Assembly: GCF_030295995.1 (NCBI RefSeq)
Contig: NZ_AP027365.1
Span: 1,116,001 to 1,180,000 of the forward strand
Source: Thalassotalea hakodatensis
GTDB lineage: Bacteria > Pseudomonadota > Gammaproteobacteria > Enterobacterales > Alteromonadaceae
Direction: 5' to 3'
Length of the DNA stretch: 64,000 nucleotides
Numbering within the stretch: the stretch's first letter is position 1; every line of letters begins with the position of its first letter. The position numbers and the translations under genes were made by a program. Below are positions 10,544 through 20,266 of the stretch, piece by piece. The notes under the pieces were generated by a model. The model saw only the letters and a program-made list of their open reading frames with translations. It was not told the DNA's origin and did not search any database.

Positions 10544-11797
10544 CTACTCTATATTCACTCTGATGACCTTGCTAGTGCTGCTTTGATGAATTAATAAATC
10601 ACCTTGTTTGGTTTTTCGCATATGCCTTACAATTCCTGCATATACATTACCTGAAGGGATAGCCCAGCTTTGAAATGTCTCACTTTTGGGATCAAACCTC
10701 ACTAATGCATCTGGTCTCATGCCTGACTCGTTATACCAAACGATATTATCAATCACGGCTATGGCATATGGGTGAGATTGACTGCCACTAGGAGAAGGCC
10801 ACTCTTTAATATCTCCAGTGTCAGGATTGTAACGGCCTAATCGCCCCTGAGATGAATTAACATACCAAATCATACCGTCAGCTGCGATATCAAGCCTACG
10901 CACTCTAGTCGCTTTATTAGGTAAGATAATATCGGTTAATTGCATCGTTTTTGGATCAACGTTAACTAAGCAGTTTCTACCGTTACAGGCTACCCATGGA
11001 GTGCCTTCATCATCAATTTTAATCCCATAAGGTTTAGATTTAGGAGCGTTCATCGTTACCAGTTTTATTTCGCCTGATTCTGGATTTAATCTACCTATCA
11101 TATTGCTATGCTGAAGGGTAAACCAAAGTATGCCTTTATCATCGAAGATTGCACTGTGAGGATCTTTAGCTTGTTTGTCCGGCATCGGGAATTCAGTAAT
11201 TTCACCTGTTTTTATATCAAGCTTACCCATGGTGCCATTTTTATTTCCTGTATACCAAATGTTGCCGAAGTTATCAGTGGTTACTGTATGTGGCATAGCA
11301 TTATCAGGCAGGGGATATTCTTTCACTTTGCCGCTGTCAGGATCAATACGGCCAATAAGGTTTGCACGTTGACCTGCCCACCAAATATCACCATTTTCTG
11401 CTTCTATCGGATCACGAGAACGTTGTCCAAGGGTTGGCGTATGCCATGTGGTAAAACTAATTTCGGTATCACCTGATGTTAAGTTAGGTGTTCGTTTATC
11501 ATTGGGTGGATAATTTTTGGCTAAGTAACTAACAATTTTTTCTTCAATAGCAGGGCTGTTAGAAAAGTCGATCATGGTGTGAATTAACGCTTGCCAACCA
11601 TCGGCGTTATACCCTGAACTTCGCGTGATCATATTGGTGCGGTGACAAGCTGTACAATATTGTGTAATTAAGGCTTTACCTTCGGGCTGTTTAGGGTCAT
11701 CGATGAGTTTATTATTGTTAGGTTGACTAGTGGCTGTAAACGAAAATACACTAACGACTATTAAAAGTAGATAAAACATAATGTTAGGCGATGACAT
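10544..11797 (-). CDS. Exported c-type cytochrome fused to a streptogramin-lyase-like beta-propeller
   Basis: The protein has an N-terminal signal peptide (FYLLLIVVSVFSFTATS), a single c-type haem motif CTACH in the first quarter, and then six or more propeller blades with WFT/WYTG and G(K/R)ID..TG motifs as in virginiamycin B lyase (Vgb). Export to the periplasm is likely. True Vgb enzymes lack a haem domain, so antibiotic inactivation should not be assumed; a redox or sensing role is equally possible. The ATG at 11797 is chosen because AAAGGA lies 6 nt upstream of it; the ATG at 11803 abuts that site. Confidence 0.8.
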   Translation of the reverse strand: MSSPNIMFYLLLIVVSVFSFTATSQPNNNKLIDDPKQPEGKALITQYCTACHRTNMITRSSGYNADGWQALIHTMIDFSNSPAIEEKIVSYLAKNYPPNDKRTPNLTSGDTEISFTTWHTPTLGQRSRDPIEAENGDIWWAGQRANLIGRIDPDSGKVKEYPLPDNAMPHTVTTDNFGNIWYTGNKNGTMGKLDIKTGEITEFPMPDKQAKDPHSAIFDDKGILWFTLQHSNMIGRLNPESGEIKLVTMNAPKSKPYGIKIDDEGTPWVACNGRNCLVNVDPKTMQLTDIILPNKATRVRRLDIAADGMIWYVNSSQGRLGRYNPDTGDIKEWPSPSGSQSHPYAIAVIDNIVWYNESGMRPDALVRFDPKSETFQSWAIPSGNVYAGIVRHMRKTKQGDLLIHQSSTSKVIRVNIE

Positions 11798-11944
11798 GTG
11801 CATTCCTTTAATGACTCGTTGATTAATTTAGCTTGTGTGGTCTTTAACGGTAGTTCACCTTTCGCTGACTGTAAACATAAAGTTATTGCCTGAATTTTTA
11901 AGGGCGGCCTCTTAATTTGCGCGTAAAAAATAATTGAATGAAAG

Positions 11945-12709
11945 TTAATTAATGATCAATAAGTTATTGTCAATTAGGTTGCGAATATTGTCTTTATATA
12001 CTCTTCCTATTGGCAGTGATATGTTATCAAGCTTTATTTCATTTGCACTGACAAGTGTAATCGCGTGATGAGCAACTATGTATGATCTATGTATTCGGCT
12101 GAAGCTTTTTTTTGGTAACAGTTGATCAAAGTCCGAAATTTTCATTTGGCTTAAAATGTGACGATTCTTTAAATTAACAGACGTGTAATTACCTTCCGCT
12201 TTTATATAAATAATATCGCTAAGTGCGACTTTATGGTTTTTTTTCTCGTCTTTAATAAAGATGCTTTGCTCAATATATTCGTCAATGTTGGTGGCTCTTG
12301 TTTGTCTAACTGAACCTATCGCTGGTTGCGAAGTGAGTGTTGATTCTGTAGTCATATTGTTCATGACTTTCTGAAGAGATTTAAAAAAACGTTCAAAATT
12401 AAACGGTTTAAGTAAATAATCAGCAATTGTATATTCGTAGCTTTCTACGGCGTGTTCTCTATGAGCAGAAATAATGATAATTTGCGGTGGGTATGTTAAT
12501 GTTTTCAAAAACTCAAAGCCGTTGAGTTTTGGCATGTTAATATCTAAAAATATCAAATCAATTTGATGTGTTGTTAACAAAGGCAAAGCAGACATAGCAC
12601 TATGACAATTACCTATCAAGTTCATATAGTCGATATCTTCAGCGAAGCTTTCTATGAGTGTATGAGCGATTGGCTCATCATCAATTATCAAGTAATTTAT
12701 TTGCATCAT
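11945..12709 (-). CDS. LytTR-family response regulator
   Basis: This 254-residue protein has an N-terminal receiver domain with the acidic pocket IDDEP, phospho-acceptor Asp in LIFLDINMP and the conserved Lys in YLLKPF. It ends in a LytTR DNA-binding domain (IIYIKAEGNYTSV to SYIVAHHAITLV). It would be phosphorylated by the kinase encoded 21 nt upstream. Two ATG codons in tandem open the gene. The likely target is the divergent ABC exporter at 13693, inferred from position. Confidence 0.92.
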   Translation of the reverse strand: MMQINYLIIDDEPIAHTLIESFAEDIDYMNLIGNCHSAMSALPLLTTHQIDLIFLDINMPKLNGFEFLKTLTYPPQIIIISAHREHAVESYEYTIADYLLKPFNFERFFKSLQKVMNNMTTESTLTSQPAIGSVRQTRATNIDEYIEQSIFIKDEKKNHKVALSDIIYIKAEGNYTSVNLKNRHILSQMKISDFDQLLPKKSFSRIHRSYIVAHHAITLVSANEIKLDNISLPIGRVYKDNIRNLIDNNLLIIN

Positions 12710-12730
12710 AATTGTCTTATTGTATCTTAA

Positions 12731-13510
12731 CTAGGCTAAATTGATCGTCACATTGGCTATATATTGGTTACCTTCAATATAGCGAGTATACGAATGTTTA
12801 TTCGGAAACAGTAACGCTAAACGACGTGATAAATTTTCTGTACCAAGACCACCAGAGCGGCGAATCGCTTTATTTTTATCACACGTTATTTTGTCGAAAT
12901 TATTTTCTATATTGAACATGATTGTTGTTTTAGTGGTTGTTAATGAGAAATGAATATATTGACTTTCTAGTTGGCTATCAACACCATGTTTAAAGGCATT
13001 TTCTAATAAATTAATAAAAAGCAAAGGTGGAATTCGTTGTTGTTTATCGTCTATTTTTTGTTCAAATTTGATATCAATTTTGTGTTTGTAGCGAATAATA
13101 TTAAGCTCAATAAAATTTTCTAAATAGTCAACTTCGTCTGCTAAGGTTACTGTATTTTTTCGTCCTTCATAAATCGTAAAACGCATCATTTGTGAAAGTT
13201 TATAAATCACTTCTTGAGTCAGCTCTGACTTTTCTGTCGCTAAGCCATATAAGTTATTTAACGTATTAAAAAAGAAATGCGGGTTTATTTGGCTCTTTAG
13301 CAAATTAAGTTCAGATTTTAGGGTTTCTTCATGTAAATGAGCAATGTGCTGTCGTTGTTTATTTCGATCATGTAACAGATAAACTAAAGGGATCATTAAT
13401 GAAAAGGTAAGAAACATCAGTAATATATCTCTATTGCCCAAACTGTAAATAGCATATAGCGTAAGAGAATATAAGAGTATAAAAAGAACTGTTTTAAACC
13501 AAGAATTCAA
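12731..13510 (-). CDS. LytS/YehU-type sensor histidine kinase
   Basis: This 259-residue protein has two N-terminal membrane helices (TVLFILLYSLTLYAIYSL; ILLMFLTFSLMIPLVYLL), a short coiled coil and the His_kinase domain with the motif LLKSQINPHFFFNTLNNL, whose His is the phosphorylation site. An HATPase region follows (LENAFKHG, GGLGTENLSRRL). The start is TTG at 13510 with AGGTGAAAA upstream. It lacks an extracellular sensor domain, as is common for kinases that monitor a neighbouring ABC transporter. Confidence 0.9.
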   Translation of the reverse strand: MNSWFKTVLFILLYSLTLYAIYSLGNRDILLMFLTFSLMIPLVYLLHDRNKQRQHIAHLHEETLKSELNLLKSQINPHFFFNTLNNLYGLATEKSELTQEVIYKLSQMMRFTIYEGRKNTVTLADEVDYLENFIELNIIRYKHKIDIKFEQKIDDKQQRIPPLLFINLLENAFKHGVDSQLESQYIHFSLTTTKTTIMFNIENNFDKITCDKNKAIRRSGGLGTENLSRRLALLFPNKHSYTRYIEGNQYIANVTINLA

Positions 13511-13692
13511 ATTTTCACCTGTGAAAAAAGCGCGTTAGCTTGCTTCGCTATGACGATAGTGAATAGGTAGCTCGTTTAACAGCGTATTTTGTCGTTCAAC
13601 TACCTTTAAACGTCGTTAGACATTGCTTTGTTTACAACATTTTAGTCGATTGTACACTACAGATATATTAAATTGATACTAGTGAATTATCG
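13511..13692. promoter_or_regulatory. Divergent control region between the two-component genes and the ABC exporter
   Basis: These 182 bp separate the leftward kinase gene from the rightward ATPase gene and must hold promoters for both. I see an AT-rich stretch (ACACTACAGATATATTAAATTG near 13656-13677) but no clear LytTR direct-repeat operator. Confidence 0.4.
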
Positions 13693-14598
13693 ATGTTAAC
13701 CATAAGAAATTTATCTAAAACGTACGACAATGGTGTTCAAGCAATCAAATCGGTATCTCTTGATATCGAACCAGGATTATTTGGTTTACTTGGACCAAAT
13801 GGCGCTGGTAAGTCGTCACTTATGAGGACTATTGCAACATTACAGCAACCATCGCATGGCCAAATTAGTTTTGATAATAAAGATATTATTAAAAATCCTA
13901 ATATTATTCGCAACTGTTTAGGTTATTTACCTCAGGAGTTTGGTGTATACCCCAAAGTATCTTGCTACGACTTGCTAGATCATCTTGCACTTTTGAAAGG
14001 AATAACGGATAAAAATACCCGAAAAAAACAAATAGAACAGTTGCTTTATCAAACCAATTTGTATGATGTTAGAAAGAAGGATGTTAGTTCATATTCTGGA
14101 GGGATGCGTCAGCGATTTGGTATTGCGCAAGCACTGCTAGGATCTCCCAAATTAATTATTGTCGATGAACCTACCGCAGGTCTAGATCCACAAGAACGCA
14201 ATAGATTTCATAATCTATTGTGTGAAATCAGTGAAAATATTGTCGTCATTCTCTCAACGCATATTGTCGAAGATGTTAGCCAATTATGTCCTAATATGGC
14301 TATTTTAGCCGCTGGCGAAGTTCGACTGCAGGGCAAACCTGCTGACCTAATTAAGCGAATTGAAGGTACTATTTGGAGTAAAATGATCAATAAAGATCAG
14401 TTAGCTTATTACAAATCGACATTTAATGTGATTTCAGAACGTCTGATCACGGGTAAAACACAAATTATTATTCAAAGTGATTTTCAACCTGAGATTGGCA
14501 GCGAACCAGTAGAAGCAAATTTAGAAGATGTTTACTTTTCAACGTTAAACAAAGTCTCTCAATCAGATACAGGTGAGTTTGGAGGTAGCCATGCTTAA
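13693..14598 (+). CDS. ABC transporter ATP-binding protein
   Basis: This 301-residue ATPase has Walker A GPNGAGKSS near residue 38, signature YSGGMRQRFG and Walker B LIIVDEPTAGLDP, followed by the H-loop STHIVED. It belongs to the ABC-2 exporter type. The partner permease gene starts inside its last codons (ATGCTTAA overlap), which suggests translational coupling. The last 60 residues form an extra C-terminal domain of unclear role. Confidence 0.95.
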   Translation: MLTIRNLSKTYDNGVQAIKSVSLDIEPGLFGLLGPNGAGKSSLMRTIATLQQPSHGQISFDNKDIIKNPNIIRNCLGYLPQEFGVYPKVSCYDLLDHLALLKGITDKNTRKKQIEQLLYQTNLYDVRKKDVSSYSGGMRQRFGIAQALLGSPKLIIVDEPTAGLDPQERNRFHNLLCEISENIVVILSTHIVEDVSQLCPNMAILAAGEVRLQGKPADLIKRIEGTIWSKMINKDQLAYYKSTFNVISERLITGKTQIIIQSDFQPEIGSEPVEANLEDVYFSTLNKVSQSDTGEFGGSHA

Positions 14599-17500
14599 AG
14601 GATTAACGCTATTTGAGCTAAAGTATCATCTTAAACAAGGGAGTTTTTGGGCGGTAACGTTTTGTTTCGTTTGGATGGCTGTTTTGATTAACTCGCAGCG
14701 TGGTTCTGCTCTATTATATGCAAATTCAGCTTCTGCGATCACACAAACGCTTTTGTTTATATCTCCTTATATTATTTTTGCATTATGTGTCTTGGCTTCT
14801 GCAACATTGATCCGAGATAGTCAATTTAAGATGGAATCCATCATTTTTACAACGCCTATGGATAAATTTCAGTATCTCGCAAGTCGTTATTTGGGGATTG
14901 TCACTTCATCGATAATACTGTTTGCTATTGTACTTGTTGCCATGATGTTAGGTGTATTATTTTTAGATGAAAGCTTGGTAGGGCCAATTAACATTAGTCA
15001 TTATTTTTTAGCTTTTTTTATATTTATTCTACCCACTATTTTATTGTGTTCATCAGTCGTTTTTTCGACGGCAATGCTATCTAAAAATACCATTGCTGTT
15101 TATGTAGCTGGCATAACGATTTTCGTACTTTACCTATTAGTATCTATTTTGGGGAATTCCCCTTTAATTGCCGGTTCTAATACGCTATTAAGCGATAGTA
15201 ACGGGTTTACGGCATTAATGGAGCCATATGGCTTAATCGCTTTTATGGAACAATCTGCGTTTTGGAATAGTACCCAACGTAATATATTAACACCGGAGTT
15301 GTCAGGTAATCTTCTTCTCAATCGCTTGCTTTGGCTTGCTGTTAGTGCTGGACTTTTTTCGTATACGTATCATAAGTTTAGTTTTAGGACAGTTAACAAA
15401 ATATCCAAGAAGCCACAGAGAACATTTGACAATCAAGCTAGCCAATTATCGCCTATCCAATCACAAAGCTATCAAACAGTGAAGCCTCAGCAAGATTTTG
15501 AAAAATTTAACGTATCGATTTGGTTTTCAAAACTTAAGCTAGAATATTTAACTGCGACCAAAGGTAAAACATTTATCGTATTGTTACTTGTTACTATGGT
15601 TTTTACTTTGGGGAATTTAGCTGGGAATATTTTTAACGGACCAATAAACAATGGTCAGCCCTATTACCCATTAACGTCAATTATATTAGAGCTATTAGAA
15701 CAACCATTAGCTGATATCGGCATGTTGATTGCCATCTTTTATTCTGTCGAATTATATTGGAACGAACGTGATTTAAAAGTTGATTCGCTAGTTGATACGA
15801 CACCAACGAGAAACGTAACGTTTTATTTAGCAAAGTTAATTACCGTTATTATGGTTTGTTTTACCTTGATAACCACTGCAATAGTAATTGCTATTGGCTT
15901 TCAGCTGTCACAAGGTATTGTTGATATTCAACCTTGGTTATACCTTATATTGTACTACTATGCTGGTGTCCCAATGCTATTAGCGGCTTTTCTAGCGCTT
16001 AGCTTGCAGCGATTAGCTAAAAACAAAGCCTTAGGATTATTACTCGCTCTCGCCGTATTTTTCCTTAGTGTTTTCGTTAAAAATTTAGGCTTAGAGCACC
16101 CGTTAACTATTTTGGCGTACCGTCCGCAGTTTATTTTTTCTAACATGGCGGATACGATTTACCACGATGGGGCTGTTCATTGGTATAATCTTTATTGGTT
16201 ATCGTTTGGTCTTATTATTTCGCTGCTCACGGTTAAGTATTGGCAACGCGGTAACTCTAATATTGCACAGAAACTCTCGAGGAGCAGCACCTACTTATTA
16301 GCTAGCGTTGTCGTGATTTTTCTTACAAGTGGTAGCTATATTTTCTATCAAACTAATATCTTCAATGAATATTCTTCAAAAGAGCAAACATTGCGGCTGA
16401 TGCAGGATTATGAAGTTCAATATGCTGCATTAGCTCATTTACCTCAACCAACTGTGATAGATATAAATGTTAATGTTGACATATTTCCAGACACTAGACG
16501 CTATCAGGCCAAAGGGCGCTATATTATTGAGAATCAAACCCAAGAAGATATTAACGAGGTGATGGTTTCAATATTTAAGCAAAGTCACATAACCCAAAAC
16601 ATTACCTTTAATGAGGCTGCACTTGAACGCTACGATGAAAAATATCAAACCTATTTTTTTACATTAAATACGCCAATGAAAGCAGGTGAGAAGCGGACAC
16701 TTACGTTTGACTTTTCCGTGACACATAATGCTTTTTCAGCACTCGATGGTGAACATTACGTAACAAAAGGTGGCGCCTACATTGAACTTGAAGACATCAT
16801 GCCGCAATTTGGCTATGACTTACGCTATGTTATTGATGATGAGGAAGAAAGGAGTAAGCGGGGCTTACCTTTAGTTAAACTGGCGATGCCAACAAAAGAC
16901 ATGCAGATATCGAGAGACGACTGGGTTAATTTTGAGACGATTGTTTCCACAAAGAAGTCGCATCAAGCATTAACAGTAGGACGCTTAAAAAATACGTGGC
17001 TAGATGAAGGTAGGCGTTTTTTTCATTATCAAACTGACGGAAAAGTTCAACGTCAGTTAGCGTATATCTCTGCAGAATTTGAGCAGATTAGAGAAACATA
17101 TAAAGGCGTTGAAATTAGTCTTTTTCATAGCCCTGAACATAATAAGGATAGTCAGTATGTACTTAATGCGCTAAAGCATACAATGGATTATTTTTCTGAG
17201 AACTTTGGTGATTACCAATCAAATCAATTTACGGTTGTTGAACTACCTTATTTTTCTAGTGCTCAATCCTTTGGTAGTGCTCAACCGGGGATGTATTTAG
17301 GCGTAGAGAATCGTTTTTTCAATCTTGATAATCGTAATGTTGAAAATAGTGAATTTAACCCGCTATTACGAGGCGTTTCCCATGAGTTTTCTCACCAATA
17401 CTGGGGCGGTTATATTGAACCAAATTATGTAGGTGGTTACGCTCTTTTGACTGAAACATTAAGCAAGTATAGTGAGTTAGTGCTATCAAGAAAGGTGTAT

Positions 17501-18160
17501 GGCGAATATTCAACAAACCTTGAAGTTCACTTGTCATTAGACCGTTATTTGCGCGCTAGGTCTTATAGCAACAATATCGAAAAACCTTTATTTTCTACAG
17601 GAATGGAACCACATATTTATTATGCTAAAGGTAAGCAAACAATGCATGCTTTACTGGACTTACTTGGAGAAGAGAAAATTAACCAAGCGTTGAGAGACTT
17701 ACTAAGCAAACATGGTTACCCCAATAAACCAACATCACTGGATTTATTAAATGAATTCTATTTAGTGTCAAACGACGGTCAAAAAGGAATAATAGATGAT
17801 CTATTTAAGCGCGTTGTTTTCCATGATTTTTCGCTGCATAGTGCTAAAACCACTCTGTTAAATAGTGGCTTTTATGAAACGGAAATTGATATAAGTACCG
17901 TCAAACTTGTGTTAGATGTAAAAACTAATACCGAAGAAAAAGCACCTATCAATGACAGCTTAGATGTCGCGTTATATTCAGGGTTTCCCAAAGTGAACAA
18001 CGAAAATATGCTTTCGATTCAGAAAGTGAAATTTAATAAAGAACGCAATATTGTCTTGATAAAATCTAAAGAAAAACCAAGTCACGTGACTATTGATCCG
18101 AATCGATTCCGAATCGATAGGAATATAGCCGACAATACAATTGCAGTTAAGTTGCATTAA
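14591..18160 (+). CDS. ABC-2 permease fused to an M1-type zinc aminopeptidase
   Basis: The ~1189-residue product has two six-helix ABC-2 permease blocks (about residues 15-270 and 330-600) and then a large extracytoplasmic M1-like peptidase region. The zinc site HEFSHQYWGG with a downstream glutamate in LLTETLSKYSEL is intact. The ATG at 14591 is preferred over an upstream GTG because GGAGG lies at 14581-14585. Known proteins of this layout occur in Bacteroidetes and gammaproteobacteria beside LytTR-type regulators; the substrate is not established, and coupled peptide processing and export is an inference. Confidence 0.9.
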   Translation: MLKGLTLFELKYHLKQGSFWAVTFCFVWMAVLINSQRGSALLYANSASAITQTLLFISPYIIFALCVLASATLIRDSQFKMESIIFTTPMDKFQYLASRYLGIVTSSIILFAIVLVAMMLGVLFLDESLVGPINISHYFLAFFIFILPTILLCSSVVFSTAMLSKNTIAVYVAGITIFVLYLLVSILGNSPLIAGSNTLLSDSNGFTALMEPYGLIAFMEQSAFWNSTQRNILTPELSGNLLLNRLLWLAVSAGLFSYTYHKFSFRTVNKISKKPQRTFDNQASQLSPIQSQSYQTVKPQQDFEKFNVSIWFSKLKLEYLTATKGKTFIVLLLVTMVFTLGNLAGNIFNGPINNGQPYYPLTSIILELLEQPLADIGMLIAIFYSVELYWNERDLKVDSLVDTTPTRNVTFYLAKLITVIMVCFTLITTAIVIAIGFQLSQGIVDIQPWLYLILYYYAGVPMLLAAFLALSLQRLAKNKALGLLLALAVFFLSVFVKNLGLEHPLTILAYRPQFIFSNMADTIYHDGAVHWYNLYWLSFGLIISLLTVKYWQRGNSNIAQKLSRSSTYLLASVVVIFLTSGSYIFYQTNIFNEYSSKEQTLRLMQDYEVQYAALAHLPQPTVIDINVNVDIFPDTRRYQAKGRYIIENQTQEDINEVMVSIFKQSHITQNITFNEAALERYDEKYQTYFFTLNTPMKAGEKRTLTFDFSVTHNAFSALDGEHYVTKGGAYIELEDIMPQFGYDLRYVIDDEEERSKRGLPLVKLAMPTKDMQISRDDWVNFETIVSTKKSHQALTVGRLKNTWLDEGRRFFHYQTDGKVQRQLAYISAEFEQIRETYKGVEISLFHSPEHNKDSQYVLNALKHTMDYFSENFGDYQSNQFTVVELPYFSSAQSFGSAQPGMYLGVENRFFNLDNRNVENSEFNPLLRGVSHEFSHQYWGGYIEPNYVGGYALLTETLSKYSELVLSRKVYGEYSTNLEVHLSLDRYLRARSYSNNIEKPLFSTGMEPHIYYAKGKQTMHALLDLLGEEKINQALRDLLSKHGYPNKPTSLDLLNEFYLVSNDGQKGIIDDLFKRVVFHDFSLHSAKTTLLNSGFYETEIDISTVKLVLDVKTNTEEKAPINDSLDVALYSGFPKVNNENMLSIQKVKFNKERNIVLIKSKEKPSHVTIDPNRFRIDRNIADNTIAVKLH

Positions 18161-18208
18161 CACACGTTTAACTACTGCCTTACCAGCCAATATTAAAAAG
18201 TTTGGAGT

Positions 18209-18236
18209 CTCCTTAAAAGCTAACGCTTTTTCGGAG
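18209..18236 (+). terminator. Hairpin after the permease-peptidase gene
   Basis: CTCC..AAAAGC TAAC GCTTTT..GGAG folds into a stem with a small internal bulge 48 bp after the stop. No T-run follows, so it may attenuate or protect RNA rather than terminate. Confidence 0.4.
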
Positions 18237-18280
18237 GCAACTGTTGCTGACTTTTATTTACCATAAAAAAGGAAAATACC

Positions 18281-19171
18281 ATGAAATTGATTAGCCTCAT
18301 CACTTTAATCTTGTTATCAATGAACGCAATTGCAACTAACGATAAAACGCTTTTAGATGCCAAAAAGGCGTACTTTCATCGTGACTATCAACAAGTAATG
18401 AGCATTGTTAAAGCATTACAAGTGACTAAGACTGAAAATAAGTCGTTAATGGCAGAAGTAGCACTATTGCAGGCTGCAATTGACATTCAAAAAGGTGTTA
18501 AGGGAGCAGATGAGCATTTAGAACAGATTATTGCCAAGAATGATGAAAAGGCGAATTTTCATTATATGGCCTCGAGACTGTGGTATCGTCATGCGAAAAA
18601 CTCTTCAATATTTAGTAAGATGTCAATCTATAAAAAGCATGTTAAAGCGAGTATAAGGGCAGCAACGTTAGCGCCTGAAAATGAACGCTATCAATATATT
18701 GCTGCTCGTGCTTACGGACAACCGTCTATGATGGGCGGTGATAACGATAAACAGAAGCTTATTGTTGATAAATTAATGATTAACAATTCAGCCTTTGCAC
18801 AAATGGCAATGATGGATTATCTACAAAATACACAAGATAAAGTCAATGCTCTTCCATTTATCAAGCAAGTTTCTGTAACCTACAAAGATAATATTGAAGT
18901 GCTTGAAAGAGCTGCTCAATTACTTTGGACTTTTGATGAAAAAGAGCAAGCTGGCAAGTTATTTTCTACTGTCTGTTCTCTACCGCCAGGTGAATTCGAA
19001 GCATATGTAAAATGGAATGATGCTTGCTTTTTAAGTGCTTCTTTTGCCGTTGAAGGTATTTTAACAAAAGAAATTGGTTTAACGTCAATTAACCGTTTAA
19101 TTGAGTTTACCTTCGTTGATGATGATGAATTTCAACAAGCACAGTCAATCAAAAAGAAACTGAGCTCATAA
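18281..19171 (+). CDS. Exported TPR-like protein of unknown function
   Basis: The 296-residue product starts with a signal peptide (MKLISLITLILLSMNAIA) and is otherwise all-helical with repeated paired helices of TPR type, for example LLDAKKAYFHRDYQQVMSIVKAL and ERYQYIAARAYGQPSMMGG. Only two cysteines are seen near the end. AAGGA precedes the ATG at good spacing. It is probably periplasmic and lies in line with the ABC/peptidase genes, so it may be co-regulated with them. Confidence 0.75.
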   Translation: MKLISLITLILLSMNAIATNDKTLLDAKKAYFHRDYQQVMSIVKALQVTKTENKSLMAEVALLQAAIDIQKGVKGADEHLEQIIAKNDEKANFHYMASRLWYRHAKNSSIFSKMSIYKKHVKASIRAATLAPENERYQYIAARAYGQPSMMGGDNDKQKLIVDKLMINNSAFAQMAMMDYLQNTQDKVNALPFIKQVSVTYKDNIEVLERAAQLLWTFDEKEQAGKLFSTVCSLPPGEFEAYVKWNDACFLSASFAVEGILTKEIGLTSINRLIEFTFVDDDEFQQAQSIKKKLSS

Positions 19172-19792
19172 TAAAGGCTTTCAATGAGAGACAATATATC
19201 GTCAACATGTTCAAACACTAATCGTTGATAGTATAAGTATTCTAAACCGTTATCATTGACTAAGCTTACCAACGTCATTTTAAAATGTTAAAGAATCGGC
19301 TATCGACGCTAAAGTGCCATCAATGAATCATTTATCTGAGGGCTTTCTGTTTAAATACCGGCAAACTCTTCCATTACGTATGATAAAGCCCAGCGTAATG
19401 AAAACTGTAACGGTTTAGTAAGGGCGATATAAAGAAGAAAAGAATCACAACACTAATTAATACGAGTCTACAACATCATAACTCCAAAGGCTGTTGTTCG
19501 CTAATTGCGCTCGTTATTAACCAATATATAAATTAGCACTATTTATTCCTCTTACTAGGGCCTGTTGATCTTTCGCGTTTATTTTTGCAGCCGTTTATTG
19601 GTATTTAGACAAGGCATTGCGATTAATGTGTGGTTATTCCACATGAAAAAGCAATAACGACGTATAAATGACAAAAAGCGTTTAGTTCGAACAAAATTTA
19701 ATCTCGAAAAATCAACAGACCCTAATAATTAATTGGGATTGAAAGGTTAAAAAAGGTTTACGCATGACTGAGAAGCGATAAAAGAGATGGAA
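19172..19792. other. 621-bp intergenic region with one MITE
   Basis: No supported gene is seen here on either strand. The only clear structure is the 165-bp inverted-repeat element at 19558-19722. The rest is AT-rich with scattered stops in all frames. Confidence 0.7.
19558..19722. mobile_element. 165-bp MITE-like inverted-repeat element
   Basis: The ends are GGGCCTGTTGATCTTTCG and, inverted, GGGTCTGTTGATTTTTCG, giving about 18-bp terminal inverted repeats. The flanking bases read TA on both sides (CTA|GGG...CCC|TAA), which would fit a TA target. There is no transposase. It is the longer relative of the copy at 10407-10468. Confidence 0.75.
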
Positions 19793-20254
19793 TTAAGATC
19801 TATTGTTATCCATATAGCTTCTTACCTTATCCAGACCAAGTAAAAGTTCCTTAAAGAGGTCAATCCCCAGAGTATCTATGGTGTCTTTATACAAAGGGGC
19901 TATTGTTTGTATAGCTTGGCTAAAAACTTGCCGACCTTTACTGGTAATTTGAACGAGCTTGCCTCGGCCATCATTAGGATCTTCTTCGATCAGGATATAG
20001 CCTTTAGCGGCAAGTTTTTGTAGGGTATTGGTCATTGACGGGCGAGCAACTTGAAAAATATTAGCTAATTCAGCTGGACTTTTTCGACGATCCATTCGGC
20101 ACATATGACTGAGCACACCGAAGTGAGATGCTTGCATACCATCCGGAAGCGCTCGCTCCATTCGTGCTCGTGATAGTTGCTCTATAACTGCAATATTACG
20201 AAAAAATGCCATGACAGGATCAAGGGATTGCTCTCCTTCATTATCTTTCGACAT
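19793..20254 (-). CDS. MarR-family transcriptional regulator
   Basis: This 153-residue protein has a winged helix with SPAELANIFQVARPSMTNTLQKLAAKGYI as the recognition region and DPNDGRGKLVQITSKGRQVF as the wing, diagnostic of MarR. AGGAGA precedes the ATG. It lies 12 nt downstream of the nitroreductase-like gene on the same strand, and a perfect palindrome precedes that gene, so it probably represses its own operon in response to an aromatic or oxidising compound. Confidence 0.93.
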   Translation of the reverse strand: MSKDNEGEQSLDPVMAFFRNIAVIEQLSRARMERALPDGMQASHFGVLSHMCRMDRRKSPAELANIFQVARPSMTNTLQKLAAKGYILIEEDPNDGRGKLVQITSKGRQVFSQAIQTIAPLYKDTIDTLGIDLFKELLLGLDKVRSYMDNNRS

Positions 20255-20266
20255 TTATTCTCCTAT

